64,000 bases of DNA from assembly GCA_046635845.1 (NCBI GenBank), contig JAQQXN010000002.1; one strand, 5' to 3'. Positions within the stretch are counted from its first letter, which is position 1. Each line of letters starts with the position of its first letter. Of the stretch, positions 1-8,139 are shown in pieces. The notes below the pieces were generated by a model. It worked only from the letters and a program-made list of their open reading frames with translations. It was not told where the DNA came from and ran no database searches. This stretch comes from UBA168 sp011055275 (GTDB lineage: Archaea; Thermoproteota; Thermoprotei_A; Marsarchaeales; UBA168). The position numbers were made by a program, and so were the translations under genes.

Positions 1-715
1 AGGTGTCTGCTCCCAGCGCAACGGCAAACGAAAATATGGACGGGTGGCCAGCTCCAAACAAGTGCAGGGGTTTGTGCGGAGGAAGCATCATCCTCACCGA
101 GTAAAGCACTTCAAAAAGCTTCGAGTACATGTGCCCTTCCATCAAAGGAGTAGGAGATCCTAGCGCGTAAAGGGGATAATCCATGGCGGCCGCTGCTTCA
201 ACCATTTCCGTTAGAAGCGACCTATAGGTGCCGCCCTGTATAGGGGCAGTCCAAATTATCTCGTTGTTTGATATCAGATTCAGTGCCTCCTGTTCACTTT
301 TTATCGTATTTTCAACGGTTCTTCTGGCCTCTCCCTCGCTTACCATACCCGTTGGCGTGTCTAGGACAACGCCTATATCGGTATTTATTCTCTCTTGAAA
401 GCGTATTATCTCCTCGTTTGTCGTGTCGACGCTCTTGTAAACCAAGAGCTGGTAAGCGCCGGAGTCGGTCATTATAGGCCCGTTGACGTCCAGAATCGAG
501 TGGATATCGCGGCTCTCGCCTTTTCTCATCCAGAGGTAGGCGTTGGTTATGACTAGGTCAAAACCCATGTCCTTGATTTCTTTAGCTGAAAGCGGCCCAC
601 CTGAAACCGATATGACTGGAGCTAGCGTAGGAGTTTCGAAGGAACCCGATTTCGTGCGCATTTCGCCGAGGCGCCCGAGGAGATCCTTCGTTTTGACCTT
701 GAAGGCGTTATTCAT
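1..715 (-). CDS. tgtA: tRNA-guanine(15) transglycosylase (archaeosine pathway), partial, C-terminus beyond window
   Basis: The minus strand is open from an ATG at 715 to the window edge. It begins MNNAFKVKTKDLLGRLGE and continues with RTKSGSFETPTLAPVI, MTDSGAYQLL, LDTPTG, APIQGG and YALGSPTPLMEG, the order seen in archaeal TgtA. The family exchanges guanine 15 of tRNA for preQ0, the first committed step to archaeosine. The nucleophile and substrate-binding aspartates (DSGAYQ, LDTPTG) are visible. About 238 residues are present; the PUA-containing C-terminus lies outside the window. It is divergent from the Trm11-like gene at 954, and this end of the window is rich in tRNA and rRNA modification genes. 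Confidence 0.93.
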   Translation of the reverse strand, partial: MNNAFKVKTKDLLGRLGEMRTKSGSFETPTLAPVISVSGGPLSAKEIKDMGFDLVITNAYLWMRKGESRDIHSILDVNGPIMTDSGAYQLLVYKSVDTTNEEIIRFQERINTDIGVVLDTPTGMVSEGEARRTVENTIKSEQEALNLISNNEIIWTAPIQGGTYRSLLTEMVEAAAAMDYPLYALGSPTPLMEGHMYSKLFEVLYSVRMMLPPHKPLHLFGAGHPSIFSFAVALGADT

Positions 716-953
716 CTTTATCACTTAAGGCTCCATCTACTAAGGTGGGAGACAGCAAACAACGTGCTCGCAATATAAGTATTTTTGGGTGCTTTTCTTA
801 AACCCTACTAGCGGTATAAGCACAGCAGAAGCCTCAACGCGGCCATAAGCTTGGTCCCTAATAATAGGTAAGAATCGTGGGCGCGAGCGCAAACGGGCAA
901 GGGCTGTTTCACGACGACGCCCAATTGCTCTACAAACGCCAGAGAGGCCTTAA

Positions 954-1982
954 TTGCCTCGCTTTCCTAGAAAGGCGGTGCATTTGGAAGGCGCGGCCTA
1001 CATATGGGGCGGCAACGCGGAAATGGCCATAGGCGAGCTTGAGTCCATTTTATCAACTTACGATAGAGAAAGCCGCGTTGTTCGGGCAGAAGGAAGGCTC
1101 GTTTACGTAGAAGCAAGCGATGAGGCGCTTCGCAGGCTTAACGCGCGCGCCGCCTTTACCAGGTACTCGGGCAAGCTGGTAGGAGAGATCAGTAACAGGG
1201 GCCTTGGAGAGATCTCGCTATCCTTGAAGGACGTGGACCTAAGCGCCTTCAAAGTTATCGATGAAACTGGTATGGGCCTTGAGCGCCGGATTGGAGAGGC
1301 CGTAGTCAAGGGATATGGAGGAAAGGTTAACCTAGACAGACCCATCAATTTGATCGTTGCAGCTAAATCGGAGGACAAAGTCGTTCTTATTGTCGCCGAG
1401 ATGCCACCTGAAAAGGGATTTTGGGAGAGAAGAAAGAAAAGAGTGTATTTTGAGATAAGCGCACTTGCCCCTCAGCTCGCTCGCTTCATGGTCAATCTTG
1501 CCATGGTAAAGGAAGGCTCGCTTTTTCTTGATCCCTTTGCTGGCTCCATGAGTATTCCAATCGAGGCAGCGTCGCTGGGCGCCTATGCCGTGGGAGGGGA
1601 GATAGATGCCGTTTCGGCCACGGGTGGCTTTGAAAACATGAACAACTTGTTCGCCGCCGGCTGGGATGTGCTGGTGGCCGATGCCGTTCATCCTCCTTTT
1701 AAGGACGGTACGTTTGATTCCATAGCAACCGATCCTCCTTTCGGAAGGCTGAAGAGGGCCTTCGGAGATAAGGGATCTTATGTGGATTTTCTGTCGACAT
1801 TCATGCTCGAGGCCAGCAGGTTGCTAGTTCCTTTCGGGGGTCTGGCCTTCTTGCTGCCTCAAGGAGTTGACCAAGGGTCCTTGCCTTGGAAGGAGGCGGG
1901 TTTAAAACCGCTCAGGTTTATACCTATGCGTGCCCATAAGTCATTTACGAGGTATGCAGTGAGGGCGATTAAAACTGGATGA
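954..1982 (+). CDS. THUMP-domain tRNA (guanine-N2)-methyltransferase, Trm11/TrmG10 type
   Basis: The 342-residue protein has an N-terminal THUMP-like RNA-binding region (about 1-150) and a C-terminal Rossmann methyltransferase domain. Visible SAM-fold motifs are LFLDPFAGSMSIPIEA near 192-207 and the catalytic ATDPPFGR near 258. The DPPFG tetrad is typical of enzymes that methylate N2 of guanine 10 in tRNA. The start is taken as TTG at 954; GTG at 978 and TTG at 984 are alternatives, and no ATG fits. Its stop TGA is 37 nt before the next gene, so co-transcription with the HTH protein and RNase Z is likely. The m2G10 assignment rests on family; paralogues acting on other positions cannot be excluded. 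Confidence 0.88.
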   Translation: MPRFPRKAVHLEGAAYIWGGNAEMAIGELESILSTYDRESRVVRAEGRLVYVEASDEALRRLNARAAFTRYSGKLVGEISNRGLGEISLSLKDVDLSAFKVIDETGMGLERRIGEAVVKGYGGKVNLDRPINLIVAAKSEDKVVLIVAEMPPEKGFWERRKKRVYFEISALAPQLARFMVNLAMVKEGSLFLDPFAGSMSIPIEAASLGAYAVGGEIDAVSATGGFENMNNLFAAGWDVLVADAVHPPFKDGTFDSIATDPPFGRLKRAFGDKGSYVDFLSTFMLEASRLLVPFGGLAFLLPQGVDQGSLPWKEAGLKPLRFIPMRAHKSFTRYAVRAIKTG

Positions 1983-2019
1983 GAGGCAAGCTTCGGTATC
2001 GCTCTTAAGCGACCAGCGC

Positions 2020-2454
2020 TTGCTGGCAATAGCGCTTCACCTGGAAGCCGCTGGCATTGACTATCCCTATTCGATAGCAAAAAGAAACGGCATGCCCATG
2101 GAGGTCGTTGAGGAGTTGGTTGCACAAATGGTCTCTATGGGCCTCGTGGAGCGCAGCGGATCATCATCCGTGAAGAAGAGCGATGACGTGTTCAAGAAGT
2201 CGAACGAGGTGCATAAACACCACACCTACTTTGCTCTTACGGAGCTCGGAGAAAAAACGTTGAGGGAGGTAAAGTTAAGGGCAAGGGCCGTATCGCGCGG
2301 AGTGAGCCAAAAGGACATAAGGGTCGCGCTGAAGTCTGGAATTAACGGTAACCACCTTGAGAAGCTAGGAATATTGGTTCGCAAGAATCGTGGAATGGCC
2401 CTGACGCCCTTTGGTGAGCTCGTGATGTGGTATTCAAGAAATGGTGGAGACTAA
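2020..2454 (+). CDS. Winged-helix protein, DUF2250-like
   Basis: The 144-residue protein shows a winged-helix pattern: an N-terminal helical segment (IDYPYSIAKRNGMPMEVVEE), then VSMGLVER, a lysine- and serine-rich linker, and YFALTELGEKTLREV. These are features of archaeal MarR/DUF2250-like regulators. The start is TTG at 2020; upstream in frame there is no ATG, GTG or TTG before the preceding gene. It is sandwiched between a tRNA methylase and RNase Z, and its stop TAA overlaps the RNase Z ATG by one base, implying one transcript. Whether it regulates this operon or is an RNA-associated factor cannot be told from sequence. Confidence 0.7.
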   Translation: MLAIALHLEAAGIDYPYSIAKRNGMPMEVVEELVAQMVSMGLVERSGSSSVKKSDDVFKKSNEVHKHHTYFALTELGEKTLREVKLRARAVSRGVSQKDIRVALKSGINGNHLEKLGILVRKNRGMALTPFGELVMWYSRNGGD

Positions 2455-3401
2455 TGGCCATAAGGATAAAGTTTCTGGGAACTGCCTCTGGTACCCCGAT
2501 TTCCGGCCTGTTTCCGGCTTCCGCCTTACTTGAGGATAACGGCAAGAAGTTGCTCATAGACTGTGGTGAAGGAATACAGTACCAGCTTTTCAGGAGTGGT
2601 GTGGGGTTAAGGGGACTGGAGGCGGTCTTGATAACACACATGCACGGTGATCACGTGCTAGGGCTCCCCGGATTCCTGATGACTCTCTCGCTTCTAAGAT
2701 GGGATGGAAAGCTCGTTATATATGGGCCCAAGGAGCTTGAGGGATTCGTGACCTTCACATTGAAGATCACGCGCTCTGGTCTTGACGTTCTTGAAAGGAC
2801 GGAGTTTAAGGAGCTCGACTCCGCTGGAACTTTCTCGGTTGGAGATATGATGGTAACCCCCTTTCCCGTGAGACACAGAATAAGGGCTTTCGGAGCGGTC
2901 ATAGAGGAAAGGAGCAAGCCCGGCAGGTTTAATGTGGATAGGGCAAGGAAGCTTGGAATTCCAAGAGGTCCCCTTTGGGGAGAGCTTCAGAGGGGGAGAA
3001 GCGTAGCGATCAATGGAGTTGAATTTAAGCCGGAGCAGGTATTGGGACCACCGAGAAGGGGCGCGAAGGTGGTGTACACAGGAGATAGCGCTCCATCTGA
3101 CAGCATAATCGAAAGGGCACAGGGAGCTGACTGCCTAATTCACGACGCGGCCTTCCCCAAAGGAGATGAGGAAGAAGCACACGCCTTCGGTCATTCTACA
3201 TGGGGTGACGCGGTTCAGGCCGCGAGGACGGCTGGAGTAAGAAGCCTAATCTTATTTAACTTCGGTGGAAAGGCCGTAAGCAATATATCGAAGATAGGAT
3301 CAGAAGCAAGAAAGGAATTTCAAGAAACTTACGTGGCGAACGACCTGTGGGAGTGCGTTGTTAAGGCAGAAGAAACACCGAGCTTAAGATCCGATGGGTG
3401 A
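2454..3401 (+). CDS. rnz: Ribonuclease Z (tRNA 3' endonuclease)
   Basis: The 315-residue metallo-beta-lactamase-fold protein carries the zinc motif THMHGDHVLGLPG near residue 62, FLGTASGTP at the N-terminus, YTGDSAPS and a late HAFGHST motif supplying further metal ligands. RNase Z trims the 3' trailer of precursor tRNA. I chose ATG 2454 because the conserved domain starts at once (MAIRIKFLGT) and it overlaps the upstream stop by one base; an in-frame earlier start at 2427 would add nine residues unlike the family. It overlaps the KsgA gene by 8 nt. Length and motifs are normal for the short RNase Z form. Confidence 0.95.
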   Translation: MAIRIKFLGTASGTPISGLFPASALLEDNGKKLLIDCGEGIQYQLFRSGVGLRGLEAVLITHMHGDHVLGLPGFLMTLSLLRWDGKLVIYGPKELEGFVTFTLKITRSGLDVLERTEFKELDSAGTFSVGDMMVTPFPVRHRIRAFGAVIEERSKPGRFNVDRARKLGIPRGPLWGELQRGRSVAINGVEFKPEQVLGPPRRGAKVVYTGDSAPSDSIIERAQGADCLIHDAAFPKGDEEEAHAFGHSTWGDAVQAARTAGVRSLILFNFGGKAVSNISKIGSEARKEFQETYVANDLWECVVKAEETPSLRSDG

Positions 3402-4164
3402 GAATTTGATGAGATCAGGGCAAAACTTCCTGATAGGCCAGGAATACGTTGAAATGGAGTTAGAGGCCCTTAACCTGGGCGGCGATGAAACGGTACTCGA
3501 AATAGGCAGCGGAGATGGACGCATAACTAGGCTCATCGCGGAAAGGGCCAGACGCGTTATAGCCATAGAAAAAGACGAGGTGCTGATGGCCGTGGCAAAG
3601 GCTAGCCCCAGCCCAAATGTGGAGTGGGTCCTCGGCGACGCCCTGCACTTGGACTTTCCTAACGTCGATCTGGTTTTTTCTAACGTCCCATATTATATAT
3701 CATCCCCACTGGTCCTTAAGCTCCTTAAATGGGGAAAGTTCAAGCGCGCAATTTTAAGCCTTCAAAAGGAGTTTGCTGCCAGGCTTACTTCGCCGCCTGG
3801 AAGCAGGGACTACGGTAGGATCTCGGTTATTTTTCAGCTCTTGGCAGATGGTCGCCCGCTTTTTGACATACCACCATGGGCCTTCGATCCGAAGCCAAAG
3901 GTGTGGTCAACTGTAATCGAGGTTAAGCCGGAGCCAAAGCTGGCATCTGACGAGTTGCCGCAGCTGGAAAAGTTCACGGCAGCGCTTTTCTCTCAGAGAA
4001 ACAGGCTGCTCCCTAAGTCGCTTTGTAAGCTCGGTCTTTGCGACAGCCAAAGGGAGGCGATATCGATGATAGGTGATCTGGACTTGGCCAAAAAACGCGT
4101 GCGCGAGCTAACCCCGAGCGAGATCTTGTCGCTTTCCTCTAAATTCTATGGGCGTTTGAGTTGA
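3394..4164 (+). CDS. rsmA: 16S rRNA dimethyladenosine transferase (KsgA/Dim1)
   Basis: The 256-residue SAM-dependent methylase contains SGQNFLIG at the N-terminus, EIGSGDGRIT (motif I) near 36, the acidic VIAIEKDE, and the catalytic FSNVPYYISSP (the NxPY box) near 94. The family dimethylates the two adjacent adenines of the 3'-terminal helix of 16S rRNA during small-subunit maturation. The C-terminal helical domain (FFSQRNRL-like AALFSQRNRLLPKSL) is also present. It starts inside the end of rnz (8-nt overlap) and its stop overlaps the next gene by 4 nt, so three to five genes are probably one operon. Confidence 0.95.
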   Translation: MGENLMRSGQNFLIGQEYVEMELEALNLGGDETVLEIGSGDGRITRLIAERARRVIAIEKDEVLMAVAKASPSPNVEWVLGDALHLDFPNVDLVFSNVPYYISSPLVLKLLKWGKFKRAILSLQKEFAARLTSPPGSRDYGRISVIFQLLADGRPLFDIPPWAFDPKPKVWSTVIEVKPEPKLASDELPQLEKFTAALFSQRNRLLPKSLCKLGLCDSQREAISMIGDLDLAKKRVRELTPSEILSLSSKFYGRLS

Positions 4165-4709
4165 TATACGAGCCTTCCGATGACACGTACCTACTAATGG
4201 ACTCACTGCCAAACGACACTAAGGGCATGGCCGTCCTTGAGGTGGGCACCGGATCGGGCATCATAGCGGAGGAAATCGTGAAAAGGGGGGCGCCGTTCGT
4301 TCTGGCCACCGACGTCAGTTTCGAAGCCGCTCTTTCGGCTAAGTCAAGAGGGCTTGAGGTCGTAGTTGCCGATCTGCTATCTGCTTTAAGCGATAGGGCC
4401 GTCTTTGACCTGGTGCTTTTTAATCCTCCCTACCTACCCTCAAGCCCTAGGTCGAACTCGGAGGCTTGGACGGGCGGAATCGGAGGTTGGGAGCTCTCCT
4501 TTAAGTTTCTTGCTCAAGCAAAATATCACATAAAGCCCAATGGAAAGATACTCATGGTGCTATCTTCGCTGACTTCGGAGCGGATTCTCAAGGCCTGCGC
4601 CGATCTCGGCTTTGCCTTTGAGCGGCGCGCGTGCAGGGACTTCTTTTACGAGAGTCTTTGTGTCTACGAGTTTCGCGAGCAGCGCCAGGGCATCCCAAAG
4701 CTCTTATAA
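4161..4709 (+). CDS. HemK/PrmC-family methyltransferase (Mtq2-like, probable release-factor methylase)
   Basis: The 182-residue protein begins MIYEPSDDTYLLMDSL and has LEVGTGSGIIAEEI (SAM motif I) and LVLFNPPYLPS, the NPPY signature used for glutamine or adenine N-methylation. The EPSDDTYLL start and short length match the archaeal/eukaryotic Mtq2 branch, whose known target is the GGQ glutamine of release factor 1. It starts with TTG at 4161, overlapping the KsgA stop by 4 nt (TTGA). The target is inferred from the subfamily; the sequence itself does not show the substrate. Confidence 0.85.
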   Translation: MIYEPSDDTYLLMDSLPNDTKGMAVLEVGTGSGIIAEEIVKRGAPFVLATDVSFEAALSAKSRGLEVVVADLLSALSDRAVFDLVLFNPPYLPSSPRSNSEAWTGGIGGWELSFKFLAQAKYHIKPNGKILMVLSSLTSERILKACADLGFAFERRACRDFFYESLCVYEFREQRQGIPKLL

Positions 4710-4738
4710 TGCGACCTATGGGTTTGATTGTTTGCAGC

Positions 4739-4746
4739 CTTAAAAG
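4739..4746 (+). promoter_or_regulatory. TATA-like box before trmJ
   Basis: The string CTTAAAAG is centred about 24 nt upstream of ATG 4766, the spacing expected for a leaderless archaeal transcript. It favours 4766 over earlier in-frame starts as the true start of the methyltransferase. No clear BRE was evaluated. Confidence 0.45.
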
Positions 4747-4765
4747 TGAGAATCTGGTGATTGAG

Positions 4766-5515
4766 ATGAACTCTCTGAGCAATGTTTACGTGATACTGGT
4801 TCAACCCACGGGAGAGTTTAACGTGGGACTTGCGGCCCGCGCATCGGCTAACTTTGGGGTGGCTGGATTGCGCATCGTAAACGCACCGCTGGGTGTTAGT
4901 TCATCATCTCTGAGGTATTCTTCCGGAGGGAGGGAGCTGCTCCAAAACGCCCCCCTCTACAGGACGCTGGATGAAGCAATTCAAGACTTAGACTACGCAA
5001 TAGCCACAACTGCTAGGACAGGAGGAAAGAGAAACGTGCTAAGGGAAACGTACAGGCCCTCATCTATATTGCCGTACATAAACAGCGGTAAAAAAGTAGG
5101 TCTTGTGTTTGGGAGGGAGGACCGTGGTCTCACAAATGAGGAGCTTGTTAAGTGCGATTTCGCAGTTACTATAGAGGCTTATGAGGGATATCCTGTTCTG
5201 AACCTATCCCATGCGGTTGCAGTTTTGCTTCATTATCTGTTCATAAGCGCAAGCCAAAGCACGCCTAAGAGGCATCCGGCTTTGGGCCCCCTAAGGGCAG
5301 CCTTTATGGATCAATTCTCAAAACTTATGAAGAACTCGGGTTACCCTGAGAGAAAGTGGGATGAGACCTGGCTTACCATGAGGCGCGTTTTAGTTCGCGC
5401 GGATCCTGATGAGTGGGAGCTGGCGCTTTTGACTGGAGCGCTTAGGGCAGCCAATAGGGCCCTAAGCGGTGACATAGGGGAAGCGGCCGAAGATCACCAG
5501 CTCGAGAAAGGATGA
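4766..5515 (+). CDS. trmJ: SpoU-family RNA 2'-O-methyltransferase, TrmJ-like
   Basis: The 249-residue SPOUT protein has VYVILVQPTGEFNVGLAARA at the N-terminus, then KKVGLVFGREDRGLTNEEL and VLNLSHAVAVLLHYL, the three motifs that form the trefoil-knot SAM site. TrmJ-type enzymes 2'-O-methylate residue 32 of tRNA. The open frame extends back to 4631 through the upstream gene, but the domain begins at ATG 4766 and a TATA-like box sits 24 nt before it. Its 3' end overlaps the convergent radical SAM gene by 22 nt. The tRNA position is inferred from the family. Confidence 0.87.
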   Translation: MNSLSNVYVILVQPTGEFNVGLAARASANFGVAGLRIVNAPLGVSSSSLRYSSGGRELLQNAPLYRTLDEAIQDLDYAIATTARTGGKRNVLRETYRPSSILPYINSGKKVGLVFGREDRGLTNEELVKCDFAVTIEAYEGYPVLNLSHAVAVLLHYLFISASQSTPKRHPALGPLRAAFMDQFSKLMKNSGYPERKWDETWLTMRRVLVRADPDEWELALLTGALRAANRALSGDIGEAAEDHQLEKG

Positions 5516-6282
5516 GTAAGGGCCATGCTGTTTTTGCTGGTAAACTCCTTTACCTTTTTTAGTACGCGAATGTAGGCCGAATCGTAATCGAGGTCTGTGG
5601 GCGTGCCTAGCGCAGAGGCGATTTTTTCTTGGAGGCCAGGCCTTAACCGCATCCTATCAACACTGACCTCTCTAACTCCGGCCTCTTTGAGTAATGTCAA
5701 AAGCTCGCCTATATCAGCGTCTGTCCATCCAGGAAAAACTGGGCCTATGAACGCAAACGTATGAAGCCCGGCGTCTGAAAGTTTCTTCATTGCCTTTATC
5801 CTTGAGGATACGCTTGGGGCGCTTGGTTCCAGAGATTCCTTGTACTTTCCATCGAGGCCTAACACCGTGAAGCCAACCTGAACGCCTTCTTTATGTGTTG
5901 ATAAAATGTCAAGATCCCTTATCACGAGAGGCGACTTTGTTTGAATTACAACTCTCATCCCGGAAGAAAGAAGCGATGAGATAGTGGCCCTGGTAAGGTT
6001 GTACTTGCCCTCTATGGATTGGTAGGGATCCGTCAGCGATGATAGGAAAAATATCGACCCAGTTTTTATTTTGCGCCCTAATAGCTCTCTTGCAAGAATT
6101 GGCTTTAGGTTTATCTTAGCTTTAACTTTTCTCTCCCAATCCGCGTTGTGCGTTAAAAAAGGAACGTAGCAGTAAGCGCACTGGTGTTGGCATCCTATGT
6201 ATGGATTTACGGTAAAATCACCTAAAGACGACTTCGATATACAGGTTGAGCAGCGTACTTCTTCGAAATTAACGTGATTCAT
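5494..6282 (-). CDS. SPL-family radical SAM protein
   Basis: The 262-residue protein has GCQHQCAYCYVPF near residue 30, a CxxxCxxC cluster motif with aromatic residue that binds the radical-SAM 4Fe-4S cluster, followed by SSLTDPYQSIE and QTKSPLVIRDLDIL. This pattern is that of SplB-related proteins, whose founder repairs spore photoproduct, but archaeal members have no established substrate. It overlaps the upstream DUF4443 gene by 14 nt, so the two are probably translated together. Function beyond radical SAM chemistry is unknown. Confidence 0.82.
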   Translation of the reverse strand: MNHVNFEEVRCSTCISKSSLGDFTVNPYIGCQHQCAYCYVPFLTHNADWERKVKAKINLKPILARELLGRKIKTGSIFFLSSLTDPYQSIEGKYNLTRATISSLLSSGMRVVIQTKSPLVIRDLDILSTHKEGVQVGFTVLGLDGKYKESLEPSAPSVSSRIKAMKKLSDAGLHTFAFIGPVFPGWTDADIGELLTLLKEAGVREVSVDRMRLRPGLQEKIASALGTPTDLDYDSAYIRVLKKVKEFTSKNSMALTHPFSSW

Positions 6283-6922
6283 TAACGAGCCCCATCACCG
6301 CCTCGATTGCGGCGAGTTTGGCCTTAACTGGGCTTTCAGCGCCGCATACAAGTATTAGTTCCCCCCTCTTGGCTCCCATCTTCAAGAGGGTTTCGTGGTC
6401 GCTGGGAGAGACGTCCTTTAACTTGACCCCGTCTGGCGGTATGATCAGATCATCTGAGAACTCTAAGGTAGTCATACCGGTTGCGTTCATGCGCACTGCC
6501 AGATCTCTAAGGGCCAAAGGGTCAACGTGACCTAAAGCTTGTGAGTTTATGAAGAGCGCCGCGTTGTATGGCCCCATTTTCAGGTAGTTAGTTTCAAGTG
6601 GTTTTATGTCGATTATGAGATTATGTACTGCAGATACAACTGCTTTTCCCTTCTCAGTTAGCTCGTTACCCGATTTTCTTACCTCGATTAGGCCCGCTTC
6701 CTTCAGCACCCTTACAAGGGTCTTTACCGAGCCGCCACCCAGCTCCAGCGAGGAGGCGAGCTTTTCTCTGCTCATGGGGCCGCAGGCCTCGAGCTCCAGC
6801 AGTGCGGCAACTATTTGCGAGCAACCAAATTCCCTCGGCGGTCCCAGCCTCTTGTTTGCAAGCCTCCTTATCTCAGCTAGCGCGGACGCGTGAGAAAAGC
6901 CCTGTTCCTTGCTGTCTTCCAT
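6269..6922 (-). CDS. DUF4443-like winged-helix protein
   Basis: The 217-residue protein has an N-terminal winged-helix (about 22-85: IVAALLELEACGPMSREKLA, then GGGSVKTLVRVLKEAGLIEV) and a C-terminal alpha/beta domain beginning near NLIIDIKPLETNYLKMGPYN. This combination resembles archaeal DUF4443 proteins, thought to be transcription regulators sensing an unknown ligand. It is the first gene of a two-gene operon with the SPL radical SAM gene. A TATA-like box 24 nt upstream supports the ATG at 6922. The family name is from recall of the pattern, so it needs a profile search. Confidence 0.65.
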   Translation of the reverse strand: MEDSKEQGFSHASALAEIRRLANKRLGPPREFGCSQIVAALLELEACGPMSREKLASSLELGGGSVKTLVRVLKEAGLIEVRKSGNELTEKGKAVVSAVHNLIIDIKPLETNYLKMGPYNAALFINSQALGHVDPLALRDLAVRMNATGMTTLEFSDDLIIPPDGVKLKDVSPSDHETLLKMGAKRGELILVCGAESPVKAKLAAIEAVMGLVNESR

Positions 6923-6940
6923 AGTATTTTTTAAAAAGCA

Positions 6941-6950
6941 ATATATAAGT
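6941..6950 (-). promoter_or_regulatory. TATA-like box before the DUF4443 gene
   Basis: On the minus strand the sequence reads CTTATATATT, centred about 24 nt before the ATG at 6922. The rest of the gap up to 7161 shows no gene I can support. Confidence 0.5.
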
Positions 6951-7161
6951 TGTGATGTGCAACTTAGAAAAATCGAATACCTTTAGGAAGTAATTATCAT
7001 CGGAAACAAGGAGTGCAAGCCAAGCCTTAAACCCAACCCCCGAAACAACCCCTAAGTACCGCGGGCAGGTGCGTTTAGGTGTGGTCATTTATATGTTAGA
7101 TTCTTAGAGGGGCCCTCAGCCGTATAAGCTACGCTCTAATTTTGTCTTGAGGTAATTACCA

Positions 7162-8139
7162 ATGGATGATGATACTCTCGAAGGCTACATGAAGGCTGGC
7201 CAAGCGCTGGCGAGGACCCGGGAGAAAGTCAAGCAATGGGTGAAGCCTGGCGTTAAGTTCACGGACATAGTTAAGCTGGTTGAGGACGACTTCATAGCCA
7301 GTGGAGTTCTTCCGTCATTTCCAACAAATGTGGATGTCAACGAAGTAGCGGCCCACTATACGCCCACCATAGGAGAGGAGACCACAATACCTGAGGACTC
7401 GGTAGTCAAGATAGACTTGGGTACCCACTACAACGGTCTTATAGCTGATTCTGCTGTAACGGTCTCGCTTTCGGATAAGTACGATGACTTGGTGTACGCG
7501 GCTGAGGAAGCTCTGGAGGAAGCCCTTAAGGTAGTTGCACCAGGCGTTCCAATCACCGAGGTCGGCAAGAGGGTGGAAAGGGTGCTTAAGAACTACAACT
7601 ATCAGGCGGTCTCAAACCTCACTGGTCATTCGATAGAGTATTTTGAGCTTCACGGTGACGTGAGCATTCCTAACGTCCAGGTAAACTGGGATTTGGGAAA
7701 ATTCGAGGAAGGCAAGGTTTATGCCATAGAGCCCTTCGTTACTTTTGAAGGACGGCCCTCAAAAGTTGTGGATTGGAAGCCCGGAGGCATATACATAGTT
7801 AACAAGCTCAGGAACGTTAAGGATCCCAAAGCGAAGTCGCTTTTCGATGAGATAAATAGGAGGTTTAGAACCTTGCCATTTGCTGAGAGGTGGCTGCAGG
7901 ACTTTATGCCTAGTGACGAACTCCATTTGAACATGGAAAAACTAGTGAAGCTCAAAGCCCTTTACGAGTACCCTGCGCTGATAGAAGTAGGAGGCCGGCC
8001 CGTATCCCAGGCTGAGCACACTTTTGTGGTCACGAGAGACGGGGCATTGGTTACAACGCAGCGAGTTTGCTCCTGTTCGCTGAGTCAGCGCGTATCCATA
8101 TGGCCCAAACCAACTCAAGTCTTGTTATGCCGAGGGTAG
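7162..8139 (+). CDS. map: Methionine aminopeptidase, type II archaeal form, with unusual C-terminal tail
   Basis: The 325-residue protein has the metal-binding set of MetAP: KIDLGTHYNGLIADSAVTV (two aspartates), LTGHSIEYFELHG, VYAIEPFVTFEG (E) and AEHTFVVTRDG (E), in the right order and with the helical insert that marks type II. The enzyme removes the initiator methionine from nascent proteins. Family members normally end within a few residues of VTRDGALVTT; here about 25 extra residues (RVCSCSLSQRVSIW and on) are encoded in the 89-nt overlap with the convergent gene. The tail is therefore probably a lost stop codon. Confidence 0.94.
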   Translation: MDDDTLEGYMKAGQALARTREKVKQWVKPGVKFTDIVKLVEDDFIASGVLPSFPTNVDVNEVAAHYTPTIGEETTIPEDSVVKIDLGTHYNGLIADSAVTVSLSDKYDDLVYAAEEALEEALKVVAPGVPITEVGKRVERVLKNYNYQAVSNLTGHSIEYFELHGDVSIPNVQVNWDLGKFEEGKVYAIEPFVTFEGRPSKVVDWKPGGIYIVNKLRNVKDPKAKSLFDEINRRFRTLPFAERWLQDFMPSDELHLNMEKLVKLKALYEYPALIEVGGRPVSQAEHTFVVTRDGALVTTQRVCSCSLSQRVSIWPKPTQVLLCRG

